Source: Apostichopus parvimensis
Lineage: Eukaryota; Echinodermata; Holothuroidea; Aspidochirotida; Stichopodidae
Length of the DNA: 30,114 nucleotides
NCBI GenBank assembly: GCA_000934455.1
Contig: KN883426.1
Location: forward strand, 81,735 to 111,848
Direction: 5' to 3'
A program made the translations under genes and the position numbers. The notes under the pieces are model-generated. The model had not been told where the DNA came from, did no database searches, and saw nothing but the letters and a program-made list of their open reading frames with translations. Shown piece after piece: positions 1-10,866 of this stretch; positions within the stretch are counted from its first letter, which is position 1, and every line of letters starts with the position of its first letter.

Positions 1-1468
1 GCGTTCATCTTTAAGTGCAGCAGACTTTGTGTATGCTGCCCTCACTTTACAGAAAACCTGTCTTCTTAGTTTCTCAGTTAGCCTGCACCGGGTGGACTTC
101 TTTCTGCCTTAGGTTTAGTTGAAATGCTTGAAAAAAGAACACATTTCCACTAAATCAGGCGTACATTTTACCGGAGTGTACTTCTTCTGAATTGACGTCT
201 GTTTCTGATTATATAGTTTATACCTTTGCATCAAGGTGGTATTCTGAAGCAGTGTCGGAGCTAGGGGTATTGGTCAGGAGGGGCGAGAATGGTCTGTAGG
301 GGCGCTTTCGACACTATCTAAGCGGAGCGCCACCACAGGTTGGCGCGTAGCATACATTTTTTGAGTAAAGATACTCCCTAGATCGCCGGAAATGACCCTT
401 TCCGGGCCTGGCTAATTTGCAGATAAACGAAGAATAAATAGGTGTCATCGCCAAATTACACCAACAAAATGTGACAAATGTCAATAGGTAGATGAGAGCG
501 CAATAAAAAAGTCAATAATCGCGAATAAGTAAAAAGTGGACAAGAGCTGAAAAGGGCGCCAGCAGTCCATTTGAGTCCGTCGGGGGGGGGGGGCATCCGC
601 CCCTGACTATATGGACGCTCCGCCACTGTTCTGAAGATCTAATTGGATCCAATGTTCTGCTTAACATGTAACGAAACTGTTTAGTAGCTATTCACTACTT
701 TGGTCTCCTCTGTAAATCTATACTTACCCAGATCATACATCGGTGGTTGCAATATTCATGTCCAGTGTGTTCATTACCTATGTAACCCCCACTCGGGCTA
801 TAACCCCGGGTTTCGGAGTCATTTGGAGGCTCTGCGAAATATTAGATAAGTAATGCAGGCCAGCTATTCTCATTTCCATAATATGTAGGATACTTTGGGC
901 AAATGAAGAGTTAAAAAAGGGGGTACGGTTAAATAGTTGCCCCAATGGCCCAAACCAGCCTGGCACTCGATTCCCCTGGAAGCTGATTTTAAAAAAAAAT
1001 GTTGCGAAGAATTTTTATTAATTATGTCTCCTTACTGATTAAACTAGCACTCATATTTCCATAACCAAAAACCATGCAGTGGATATATGTCGTTCACAGT
1101 AAAGCGCAACCGATCTACAATTCCAAAAATAAGGTCGTTTACATGGCAAATTATTGTCTATACGTCACGGAACGTGAAAACTATTATAATAACAAGAACA
1201 AAAAAAAATTATTCAATGTTCCTCGAACACGACGGGACAACTATATACTTTCAAATCCGTCCACAAAGGAAATGCACGTGAACCACACTTTCACCTGATT
1301 TGCAAAATGATAGTATTTTCTGCCGACTCATTTAATGATTCATCAACAATGAGGCTAAGGTTGAAATTACAATGTTTGACTGGAAATAGTTCTTACCTTC
1401 CACAACTCCCCCTGCCCCTTCCCTTCATACAGAATCCCTTAATCAGTTTCATTGCTCGAGGTCAATAT
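1..1468. repeat. Direct repeat copy A (about 1.47 kb)
   Basis: This segment recurs at 1740-3205 with an offset of about 1739 bp. By eye only scattered substitutions and short indels separate the copies, a few percent divergence. It begins at base 1 of the window, so its true left end lies outside. The homology stops after the CTCGAGGTCAATAT run near 1468. It contains a 379-bp MITE (250-628). Open frames up to about 86 codons occur on both strands, but none resembles a known protein and none shows splice-linked coding structure. Confidence 0.93.
250..628 (+). mobile_element. hAT-type MITE, copy 1
   Basis: The element starts CAGTGTCGGAGC and ends GCTCCGCCACTG, so it has short imperfect terminal inverted repeats. 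It is flanked on both sides by the 8-bp direct repeat TTCTGAAG (242-249 and 629-636). An 8-bp target duplication with T at position 2 and A at position 7, and CAG...CTG termini, is the hAT-superfamily signature (established knowledge). It is 379 bp long and has no transposase frame, so it is non-autonomous. A run of 12 G lies at 582-593. Confidence 0.9.
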
Positions 1469-1739
1469 GGGCGAGTCTTCAATGCCTTTAAGCAAAAAAA
1501 TACACACTTTTGGGTTGGCATTGAATACTTTTGTCGATGCTTTCATCTAAATGCTAAAATCCGATAGCAATGTAATTCACTATTGTTACTATTCTTAATT
1601 TCATTTCAATTGTTGAAAATAAAAACTATCGAAACTTGTGTAAGTTTCCAATTTTGCCTTCCGTCGTAACAAAACACGAAAAAGTGTCTGTGCGACGAAA
1701 TGCTAAGAATCCAATCAAATGTATCTATTATTAGCTCAT
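1469..1739. other. 271-bp spacer between the direct repeats
   Basis: Sequence present once in the window, between copies A and B. It is AT-rich with no convincing coding frame. If the duplication is a true tandem with a unit of about 1739 bp, this is the 3' part of the first unit and is missing from the second. Confidence 0.6.
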
Positions 1740-3205
1740 GCGTTCATCTTTAAGTGCAGCAGACTTTGTGTATGCTGCCCTCACTTTACAGAAAACCTGT
1801 CTTCTTAGTTTCTCAGTTAGCCTGCACCGGGTGGTCTTCTTTCTGCCTTTAGTTGAAATGCTTGAAATAAGAACACATTTCAACTAAATCAGGCGTACAT
1901 TTTACCGGAGTGTACTTCTTCTGAGTTGACGTCTGTTTCTGATTATATAGTTTATACCTTTGCATCAAGGTGGTATTCTGAAGCAGTGGCGGAGCTAGGG
2001 GTATTTGGTCAGGAGGGGTGAGAATGGTCTGTAGGGGCGCTTTCGACACTATCTAAGCGGAGCGCCACCACAGGTTGGCGCGTAGCGTACATAATATTTT
2101 TTCTGTAAAGATACTCCCTAGATCGCCGGAAATGACCCTTTCCGGGCCTGGCTAATTTGCAGATAAACGAAGAATAAATAGGTGTCATCGCCAAATTACA
2201 CCAACAAAATGTGACAAATGTCAATAGGTAGATGAGAGCGCAATAAAAAAGTCAATAATCGCGAATAATTAAAAAGTGGTAAAGAGCTGAAAAGGGCGCC
2301 AGCAGTCCATTTGAGTCCGTCAGGGGGGGACATCCGCCCCCTGACTATATGGACGCTCCGCCACTGTTCTGAAGATCTAATTGGATCCAATGTTCTGCTT
2401 AACATGTAACGAAACTGTTTAGTAGCTATTCACTACTTTGGTCTCCTCTGTAAATCTATACTTACCCAGATCATACATCGGTGAGTTCCAATATTCATGT
2501 CCAGTGTGTTCATTACCTATGTAACCCCCACTCGGGCTATAACCCCGGGTTTCGGAGTCATTTGGAGGCTCTGCGAAATATTAGATAAGTAATGCAGGCC
2601 AGCTATTCTCATTTCCATAATATGTAGGATACTTTGGGCAAATGAAGAGTTAAAAAAGGGGGTACGGTTAAATAGTTGCCCCAATGGCCCAGACCAGCCT
2701 GGCACTCGATTCCCCCGGAAGCTGATTTAAAAAAAATGGTGCGCAGAATTTTTATTAATTATGTCTCCTTACTGATTAAACTAGCACTCATATTTCCATA
2801 ACCAAAAACCATGCAGTGGATATATGTCGTTCACAGTAAAGCGCAACCGATCTACAATTCCAAAAATAAGGTCGTTTACATGGCAAATTATTGTCTATAC
2901 GTCACGGAACGTGAAAACTATTATAATAACAAGAACAAAAAAAAATTATTCAATGTTCCTCGAACCCGACGGAACAACTATATACTTTCAAATCCGTCCA
3001 CAAAGGAAATGCACGTGAACCACACTTTCACCTGATTTGCAAAATGATAGTATTTTCTGCCGACTCATTTAATGATTCATCAATAATGAGGCTAAGGTTG
3101 AAATTACAATGTTTGACTGGAAATAGTTCTTACCTTCCACAACTCCCCCTGCCCCTTCCCTTCATACAGAATCCCTTAATCAGTTTCATTGCTCGAGGTC
3201 AATAT
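1740..3205. repeat. Direct repeat copy B (about 1.47 kb)
   Basis: Second copy of the segment at 1-1468, in the same orientation. It carries the same MITE at the same internal site with the same target-site duplication, so the copies arose after that insertion. Homology ends at 3205 (AATAT, then TCCTAATG, against GGGCGAG after copy A). No gene is supported inside it. Confidence 0.93.
1984..2366 (+). mobile_element. hAT-type MITE, copy 2
   Basis: 383-bp element starting CAGTGGCGGAGC and ending GCTCCGCCACTG, flanked by TTCTGAAG at 1976-1983 and 2367-2374. It has the same insertion site as copy 1 because it lies inside the duplicated segment. Its internal G run is 7 bases (about 2323-2329), against 12 in copy 1. 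Its left tip keeps CAGTGGCGG where copy 1 has CAGTGTCGG, so its left tip matches its own right terminus more closely. Confidence 0.9.
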
Positions 3206-3657
3206 TCCTAATGTTTACCAAAGACAAAATGTTGTTATGATGGGAAAGCACGGGTACTACTTGCTACGTTCTTCCCTTCCCTTCCCCCTCCTTATATACC
3301 CCAAAGGCACAAACTTACACACAACCCACCTATATCAGATATATCCGTCTTACCATGTATGCCAAAATTCCATACTCCGGAATTGTTGCCAGATGTGAAG
3401 AGATCAAATCAAATGATCAACATTTCTCAGATCTTTCAGTTTGGTAGGAAAATAAAAGTAAACTGAGGCAGATAGAAAATGAGGTCAGATAGAATGAGCG
3501 AAATAAATACTCCAGCTTATTTTAGGAAATATTCTTGTGGCCTTTTCGCCGTATCATTGGCAGTCACTCAGTTTCTCGTCAATTACAACGTAAACGGTAA
3601 TGACGTAGCCTAAATCTCGGCTGATTAACCGAAACCATAACAATAACAATATAGGCC
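3206..3657. other. Upstream region of the inhibitor gene
   Basis: Unique, AT-rich sequence between the end of repeat copy B and the TATA box. I see no exon or mobile element. It presumably holds proximal regulatory sequence for the gene starting at 3790. No specific transcription-factor site is claimed. Confidence 0.5.
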
Positions 3658-3665
3658 TATATAAG
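3658..3665 (+). promoter_or_regulatory. Probable TATA box
   Basis: TATATAAG lies 125-132 bp before the ATG at 3790. A start site 25-32 bp downstream would fall near 3685-3695 and give a 5' UTR of about 100 nt, typical for a short secreted-protein gene. The match is direct; its use as the promoter is inferred. Confidence 0.6.
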
Positions 3666-3789
3666 TGCTGCAATCATACACGATCCCACAGAAAGTTAGC
3701 AACAAGTATCGTGTGCGTGCGGTATTCTTTCCAACATTCTTTATACTTATCTGATATCCTTTGCCTTTGGAAACACAAATTTGTAAATT

Positions 3790-3825
3790 ATGAAGGTTTT
3801 AGCATTATTGGTAGTGCTGATGTGG
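3790..3825 (+). CDS. Inhibitor gene exon 1 (start of signal peptide)
   Basis: Twelve codons, MKVLALLVVLMW, ending in phase 0 at the donor TGG|GTGAGT. It is the hydrophobic core of a signal peptide. Confidence 0.88.
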
Positions 3826-6800
3826 GTGAGTGTTGCTTGTGTATATTTCTCGGTGATTATTCAGTATTATACAACACCTAATTGTATTCTGGCTTAAGAC
3901 CGATAGTCACGAACACGTATTGTTAATGATTGTTAGCCTATCAAATATACTCAATACCAATAGTACCTAAGCCTAGGCTAAGGTTAGGTTTTCGCATATT
4001 CGGTGAAGGGTTAACAGTAACACCACAAACTTTTGCAAACGCTGCAGCCAAAATTACTCCAGGCAGATGAAATGCAATGCAGGACTCTCCCGAAAAAGCT
4101 AATAAAAAACTAAGAAAAAATTGAAAAGAGAAGCTTCAAATGTTATAGCAGTGCATGAAACATGTGAAACCCAACTGTTGATTAAAAGGTATTACCAAAT
4201 ATTTCAAGATAAAATATTGACAAAATCTATAGTATTTGTACCCAAGGCTCTAATGTACAGCCTGGCCCATGATAAGGTATCTACAGTACAGTACTAAGAG
4301 ACTATGTTACTAAGGAAGGTGTTTATTGTAATAAAATTATGGTTTCATTGTGCATGGCCAAGTATATTTTTAAGTTAAATTCTTTGCCCACTGTCAGGTG
4401 CCATGGCCTCAACATCAGACTTAGTTTGATGATATATGGAATAAGCACTCTTGTTCAGCAGTAATGGTGATTCCTCTAGTTTTTTCTCCATCAAGTACTG
4501 GATTCAATCAAAGTTTGACCAGGTTACACATAGGCCTAACTGACATATAGATGTGTACTTGCAAATTTCCTTATTGAACTATCAACAAAATCACTTACTT
4601 TAGAAATGCTGTGAAAAAACAATTTTGACCATGTGTGATTTTTCAAAAAAGTTTTGGCCCATTCTCTTTTAGTCTTGGAATTGTACGTTAATGCTGAAAG
4701 TGCTTTATTTACGAAGTTCAGTCTGGAAAGTGAGAAAATATGGTCATTTGAACCCACTTCCTATTTCCATGACCACATAGAAAAAAGTTGATTATAATTT
4801 TATAATTTTCTGTCCTAACCATGTAGCTATTTAATGTTAGTGGTTAGGGTTATTATTGTTAGGCCTACCACCTTCCAAAGGTAGCCTAACATAATGAAGT
4901 GTGTACATAAGCTTCTATGGTATATATATTGCTAAAAATGTTTTGGTCTTGAAAAAGTGTGGCATTTAATAAGAATTTTTGAAAGGTTTGGAAAACTAGG
5001 CATATGTAGATTTCAATTGCTATAGAAAGGGTTGCATATATGATAACATTCCTGAGTCGGGTGACCGAGGATAACTCTTTATATGTGGGAGTCGGGTTCA
5101 ATGCAGTCTGTCCCGTGCTTGTATGTGTGACTGTGTGGACATGTGTGTGTCTCTCTCTCTGAAAGCTGAATAAAATTAATTCAGGAATGATGGGGTTGAA
5201 TGTTAAACATATGATTATGGTAGCCCATCATCTATTGTTCATAAAGGATGTTTTGTGATGAGAATTTAAGGTTGGTTATTTCCTGGGAAATATTAATATA
5301 GCCCGGCCGGCCAGGAAATAATAGTAAATACCAGGAAATATTGGTGAATACAAAATCTGTTCAACTCCCCTGTGACACCCAATTTAATAGCCAACTACAG
5401 TGCATAGACACCTATATCCAGAACTGCCCATTCATGCTTTTGTTTGTGGCTCAAAATAAGGACTCGTTTGATCATTGCATCAAAAACTTGATGCACAATG
5501 TTGGTTTCAATGAAACAGAAAACCTGAAGGAGCAGTTGGCACCAATCACAAGTTTTAGAGTACCCTTTTTTTTGGGTCATTTTCTGGGTGTTTTTCTTTT
5601 TAATTGCTGTTTTTATGACACTTTTGCATGAAAGAACAAGTTGAAAAATTGAAAAATATTCAGTTGTTATTCCCTAATTTCCAACTTGTGGATGATATTT
5701 CCCGGTCGGGAAATACTGGGTGGTATTTCTCGAACAATCTTCTCAGGATTGCTCTCTGGTTTGGTTGTTGCTCAGATGGAAGTGCCATCAGATGCAGGTC
5801 ACAGTATAACATTTATAGGACATTGAATGTTTTGTGTTTAAACCTTTTGCTATTATTTCCAGTCAGGTATATTCTGTGCAGATTTCTTCTCTGGATAAAA
5901 AAAATCATAAATAAAACAAAATATTTTCAATGGACTGCCTAAAAGTCACTGTTCATTTTCTGCAGTTGTACAAATAATGATCAGAAACTGGAATTGCCAA
6001 TACTGTTGTCAGATGATGTTAATAACTATTTGATTTTGAATATTTTTGTTTGTTTTTTTTAATGGAGGAAAAGGAGAATATCTAGATGTTTTGCCAGGCA
6101 AAATAATTCTTAATGTAAGTGAAAGTTTCTTTTTTGCTCAAGAATCAAAGTTCTTTTCTTTTGTTTTCATCATAGGTTGGTGTTCATGGTGCTGAAAAGA
6201 GTAAGTAGAATATCCTTAGTGTATTAATTAGGACAAATCTTGTGAGATTATCCTTGGAATCGTCTGAGAATGATGTCTCTTTTTGTGCAACCCCAAAAGT
6301 TGATCTATATATTTATTATTTATTAGTTTATCTATTTATGTATCCGTAATCCATTTTTTCGATATTGCTTAATGTTGGAGATGAATATTTAGGAAGGACC
6401 TGCTGTTGTACAAGGTTTCATTCACTTTTACTTCCACAGAAAAACTGCATTATGTCAAACTTTAATGGAAATAACGAAGGCAGGGATCAGAGACAATTTC
6501 ATCTTCTTCAGTAACCTAAAAACTCTCTAATATTCAATTTTTAAGTTAACTGCTTCCTGTTTGACTAAATACGCTCGCTTTGAAAATTGGCTTCTTAGGC
6601 CTTACCACAATACAGAGTAAGCCGCCATTGATTACATAATGCGCCCGAAATTCCACTAAATAATATAAATGTCTTTGATCCCTCCTGCCTTTGTTACTCT
6701 TTTAAGTAACTAGTAATCATAAAATATAAACGAAACACATTTTTGTTCTCATTACTGTCAGTTTTCCATTTAAAGGGTATAATGAGTAAAATGTTCAAAC

Positions 6801-9800
6801 ATTTATGTTGCAAAGATGATAAGGATCAAGTGTATGACTCACATTATGTGAAGTTGACCAAGCAACTGAATCATTGAGGGTTAAATGAAAATAATGTAAG
6901 TTAAAGAACATACATAGTGAAAACATTTAATATGACATCATTCATAAAAACAACAATATTATGTTATAAAATTGCTGCTTTTTGGTCCTGTGAGGACCAG
7001 ACTTGGTGTCTCTGAATACAGGATAAGCCATTCCCTGCTCTTTTCTTCACTTGAAATCTCAGGAAACAAAAATGGCAGATGCCCTCAGCTGATCGACTTT
7101 TCTATCGGAACCAAATGTACCAAGCCTTGCAAGGCAGACAGTGACTGCAGTGGTACACTCAAGTGTTGCCTAACCGACTGTGGAAGTACAGAGTGCTTGC
7201 AGCCCACGGAAGGTGAGTTCTTTATTCATGATTTAAATATATATATATATATATATATAGTATATATATATATATATATATACATATATACATAGACATA
7301 TTTATATTATATAAGAATAACAGGGAAAAAATGTTACACAACTATGCTGCATTCAGAGAATGACTGGATCTCGAGTGAGATACAAAACTTAAATTAAGAG
7401 AGTGATTGGAAATAAAACAGCCATTAACTTAACTTCTTGTTAGTCCATCTGATGCAGCCAGCCATGCAGCAAATTTTACAGTCGTTTGTATCTGCTACTG
7501 TAGACTCTCATACAGTATATATAACTGGGCTATATACTGCACAGTACTGCATGCGATATAGGGACTACTTTTACTCCTCATATCAGTGTCCCAATCAAAT
7601 TTGGAAACTTTCCAGAGATAAGGTTTTGTGTAAGTTTATCCAAATATTAAAGAAAGTAGCTTCTCCCACATTGTATATGTTTCTTTGTAAAAGTAGTCTT
7701 ACCAACAATATTTTCTTTTCTTACTAAAAACCACTGATTTTGAAAAATATTCACACTGCACTGTATTATTGTACAGTAGTCTAGTTTGCACATCAATCTG
7801 TACTCTTTGTCTTTGCGATTTTCTCTCTTCAAGTTCACCTTTTGACCCAAATGATGACACAACATACAAACTTGACTTTGAAAAACTAACCAACAAAACT
7901 ACACTACTCCAATCATAACTCAGCATAAGCAGAAACGCAAAACCTTTTAGCTTACAATCCAAACCAATTAGTAGTTTCATCAATTATAAATCTGATTGCA
8001 TACCCCACCCAAATTTCTTTCATCAAAAAAGCAAAATTTAAAAAGTGTTACGCCCATGTTATGACCTTTCGCGTGACAACTAACGGATTAACAATGCAAG
8101 CAGAAACTGCTAAAAATATTTCTAATTTTCATTTGGGAAATGTGTATTTTGAAACGTTATTAAAAATTTTATTCAAGACGGTTACTGTGACTTTAATAAG
8201 TCACTGCTTTGCTTTTTATTCTAATCCTGATGATGGTGATTTTTTTCTTCAAGGACGTACAGTCATAGGACATACAATAGATTGCACAACAGACAACATG
8301 GCAACTGCACATTAAATACTGAACGCATTTAGAAATATTGTAATAGCTCACAAGTGTGAACATCTGTTAATAAAATTTAATAAGGAGTTCTGAACCTGTG
8401 TTTTTTTTCTTGATGTTGAAAGTGTTTCCACAATATTAAATTCTCTATTAAATTCCCAGAAATCTGTCTCTACTTAGGGGATGACTTTGTGAAATTAAAA
8501 AGGAACCAAAGTATAGATGTTTTTCTCACATTTCTCGTAGATATATATCAGTGTCAGGCACTTCTCACAGTAGTTGTTGCAAATGTATCCATTCAGGTAT
8601 TTTGAGTGACTTGTGACATTTCAAACAGCAAGCATTTTGAAGGTGTTTTAGAATACAGCGTTTCTCACGATCCAGTGGCTTCTGTACGGGCTTTCGTACA
8701 TTTGAATGTAGTACACAGGATGTCTAATCGTCATCAATGCTGCCCCCACATTGTAGCTCGTCAAAATCCCCAAGCATGCGTGATTGCGTGGTACTTTGAG
8801 CCAAGGTTGTACAGTGCCCTAATCATTCAAATATTAAATGGTTTTCCCGGATGTTGGCGAAGGTCACTATTTAAATAATCTGACAGGGTTAGTAAAGGAA
8901 AATTACAAGCTGATAATTTTCTTGAGTTTCTTTCATAATTCGATGGCAATTTGATGACCTTGAGTATCACAAGAAAGTCAATAATTTGTATCATTTGTGA
9001 AAATATAAGGAGGGCTTGGTCAACCACTTTGGGTTACCAGACCCTACCAAGTTTTATTCAAATACGATTGTAGTTGATGAAACTATGACACTTCTCCCCC
9101 CTCCCAACCCACCCCACCCACCCCTAGTATGCTAACTCTAAGTGAAGGTTAGCAAGCAAGTGATGAATGAATTTGATTCGATTATGAACGTTTTGTCACC
9201 TAGACTTTTCGCATCCAGTAACTTTAATAGTCATATGCAATCGAAGCCATTATTTGACATGAAACTTCCCTAATCAAGCTAATGAATTATATTTGATGGG
9301 ATTTCATAATGGAAGAGCTTCCAAGAAAAAACTATGTCAAATCAAATCGAAAAGCAGCTTTTAAATACTTAAAGAATATCAAACCTTAACCTTATTGTTA
9401 AAGTACAGCCTTCATAGCAGATAAATATAACCTTATTTTGTATCGTCATTGGCATCCTAAGGTGACACTCACTTCAAATATCATCGTTGATCTGTGAGGT
9501 CTATATAGAGATTCTTGTGATTCGAAGTTAAAAGTGTTACTTATATAGAAATACAACCTAGACTTATAGATGTGGTTTTGAACGGTCGAGAAAATGTATC
9601 CAAGTTAATTTCTTTGCCTAAAGTCATCCTTTTAGCGTTGACTACAGTAAGTACTGTAGTAGTACCTGTTTTCCAGTGTTAAACCAAAGATTTTATTTAC
9701 CAGACAGTTACCAGATATCACAGCAAAATAAACGAATCGACTCATTACATCTGCGTTGAATAATCTTTGGATCAGGAATACGGAATAAAGAAATCTTCAT

Positions 9801-10835
9801 TGATTTACAGTAAATAAAATCTTTGGTTTAACACTGGAAAACACTTCTTGCTTGAATACGTTCTTAATATCGACAGAACTCATATACCGGTACATGACTG
9901 TAAAGACAGAACCAACGAAAACAACAAATTTCAAACACATACTCACGCACGCACGCACGCACGCACGCACACACACTCGCACGCACACGCGCAGTAGCAC
10001 TGCAACTTTACATGACGCACACTTCATAACAATACACAAACAACACATCGTGTGAGCGCGTTTACAGTACCCAATGTTTACCAAAATTAACATAGAAGTA
10101 CAGTTTGCTTTTGAATGCTTCTAAAACATTTTAAAAGCCACATGGCTATGAGTGATATTTTTTGGCAGTTTTTGTGAAATCACTTTGTTTGATCTTTGTA
10201 CTGAGTGACAGTATATATGGAAAAACTTGGCCACAAAGTACTGTAGAAGTGACAAAAAAAGAAAAAAAATTGCTCTTGTTTTAGGTCAAAACATGTACCT
10301 TGAACCTGTCACAAAGACCTTTTTTAAAATCCTTCTCTTGCCTTGAACTTTCAAAATGCATAAATTCAGCAGGCTTTTAAAGTGAAGTAATCACCGTTGA
10401 CATGTCAAAATTGGCTTTTAAAATGGGGATTGCAATATTTACATGAACAATTAATTCAGTGACGGCTACAGTTATCATTGTCACTTTATAACAATGATTC
10501 TTTGATCGTGCAAAAGATTAAGTTAAGAAATTGAGTTGTCACAACCATTTTTAGTTTTGAAAAATAGGTGAAAAATGTAAATATATTTTTGGGTGAATTG
10601 ATGGTGCCACGTATTTGGCATTATTTTTCGGTGTTAAAATATGATCATATTCAAATTATTGCTTAAGTTCTTTACTAGATGCCTTCTTTGGTTTCTATAA
10701 TATCTCTAAATATTATGAAAGGAGCTATTTTTCTTGTAAAAGAAAGTTTGATACCAAGCCAGCTTCTTTGTAAATTTGCATGTTAATGACTTTGATTTCT
10801 TATGATGATGATGAGAAACTATATATCAAGGTTGG

Positions 10836-10866
<31 letters not shown>

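Noticed and set aside
778-966. Matching 62-codon frames at 778-966 and 2517-2705 (minus), and matching frames at 1074-1298 and 2811-3035 (plus)
   Set aside because: They lie in the two direct repeat copies, so conservation reflects recent duplication, not selection. No homology recognised.
2009-2224. Open frames with matching peptides at 2009-2224 (minus) and 19370-19699 (plus)
   Set aside because: The similarity is explained by the shared MITE. These are not paralogous genes.
1-3205. Could the flanking direct repeats be LTRs of a retroelement?
   Set aside because: Only 271 bp separate them, with no gag or pol frame, primer-binding site or TG...CA ends seen.
5341-5942. Frames of 96 and 104 codons in intron 1 of the inhibitor gene
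   Set aside because: The first begins at a TTG, not an ATG. No domain or splice-site support. Mentioned only as part of the palindrome-cluster finding.
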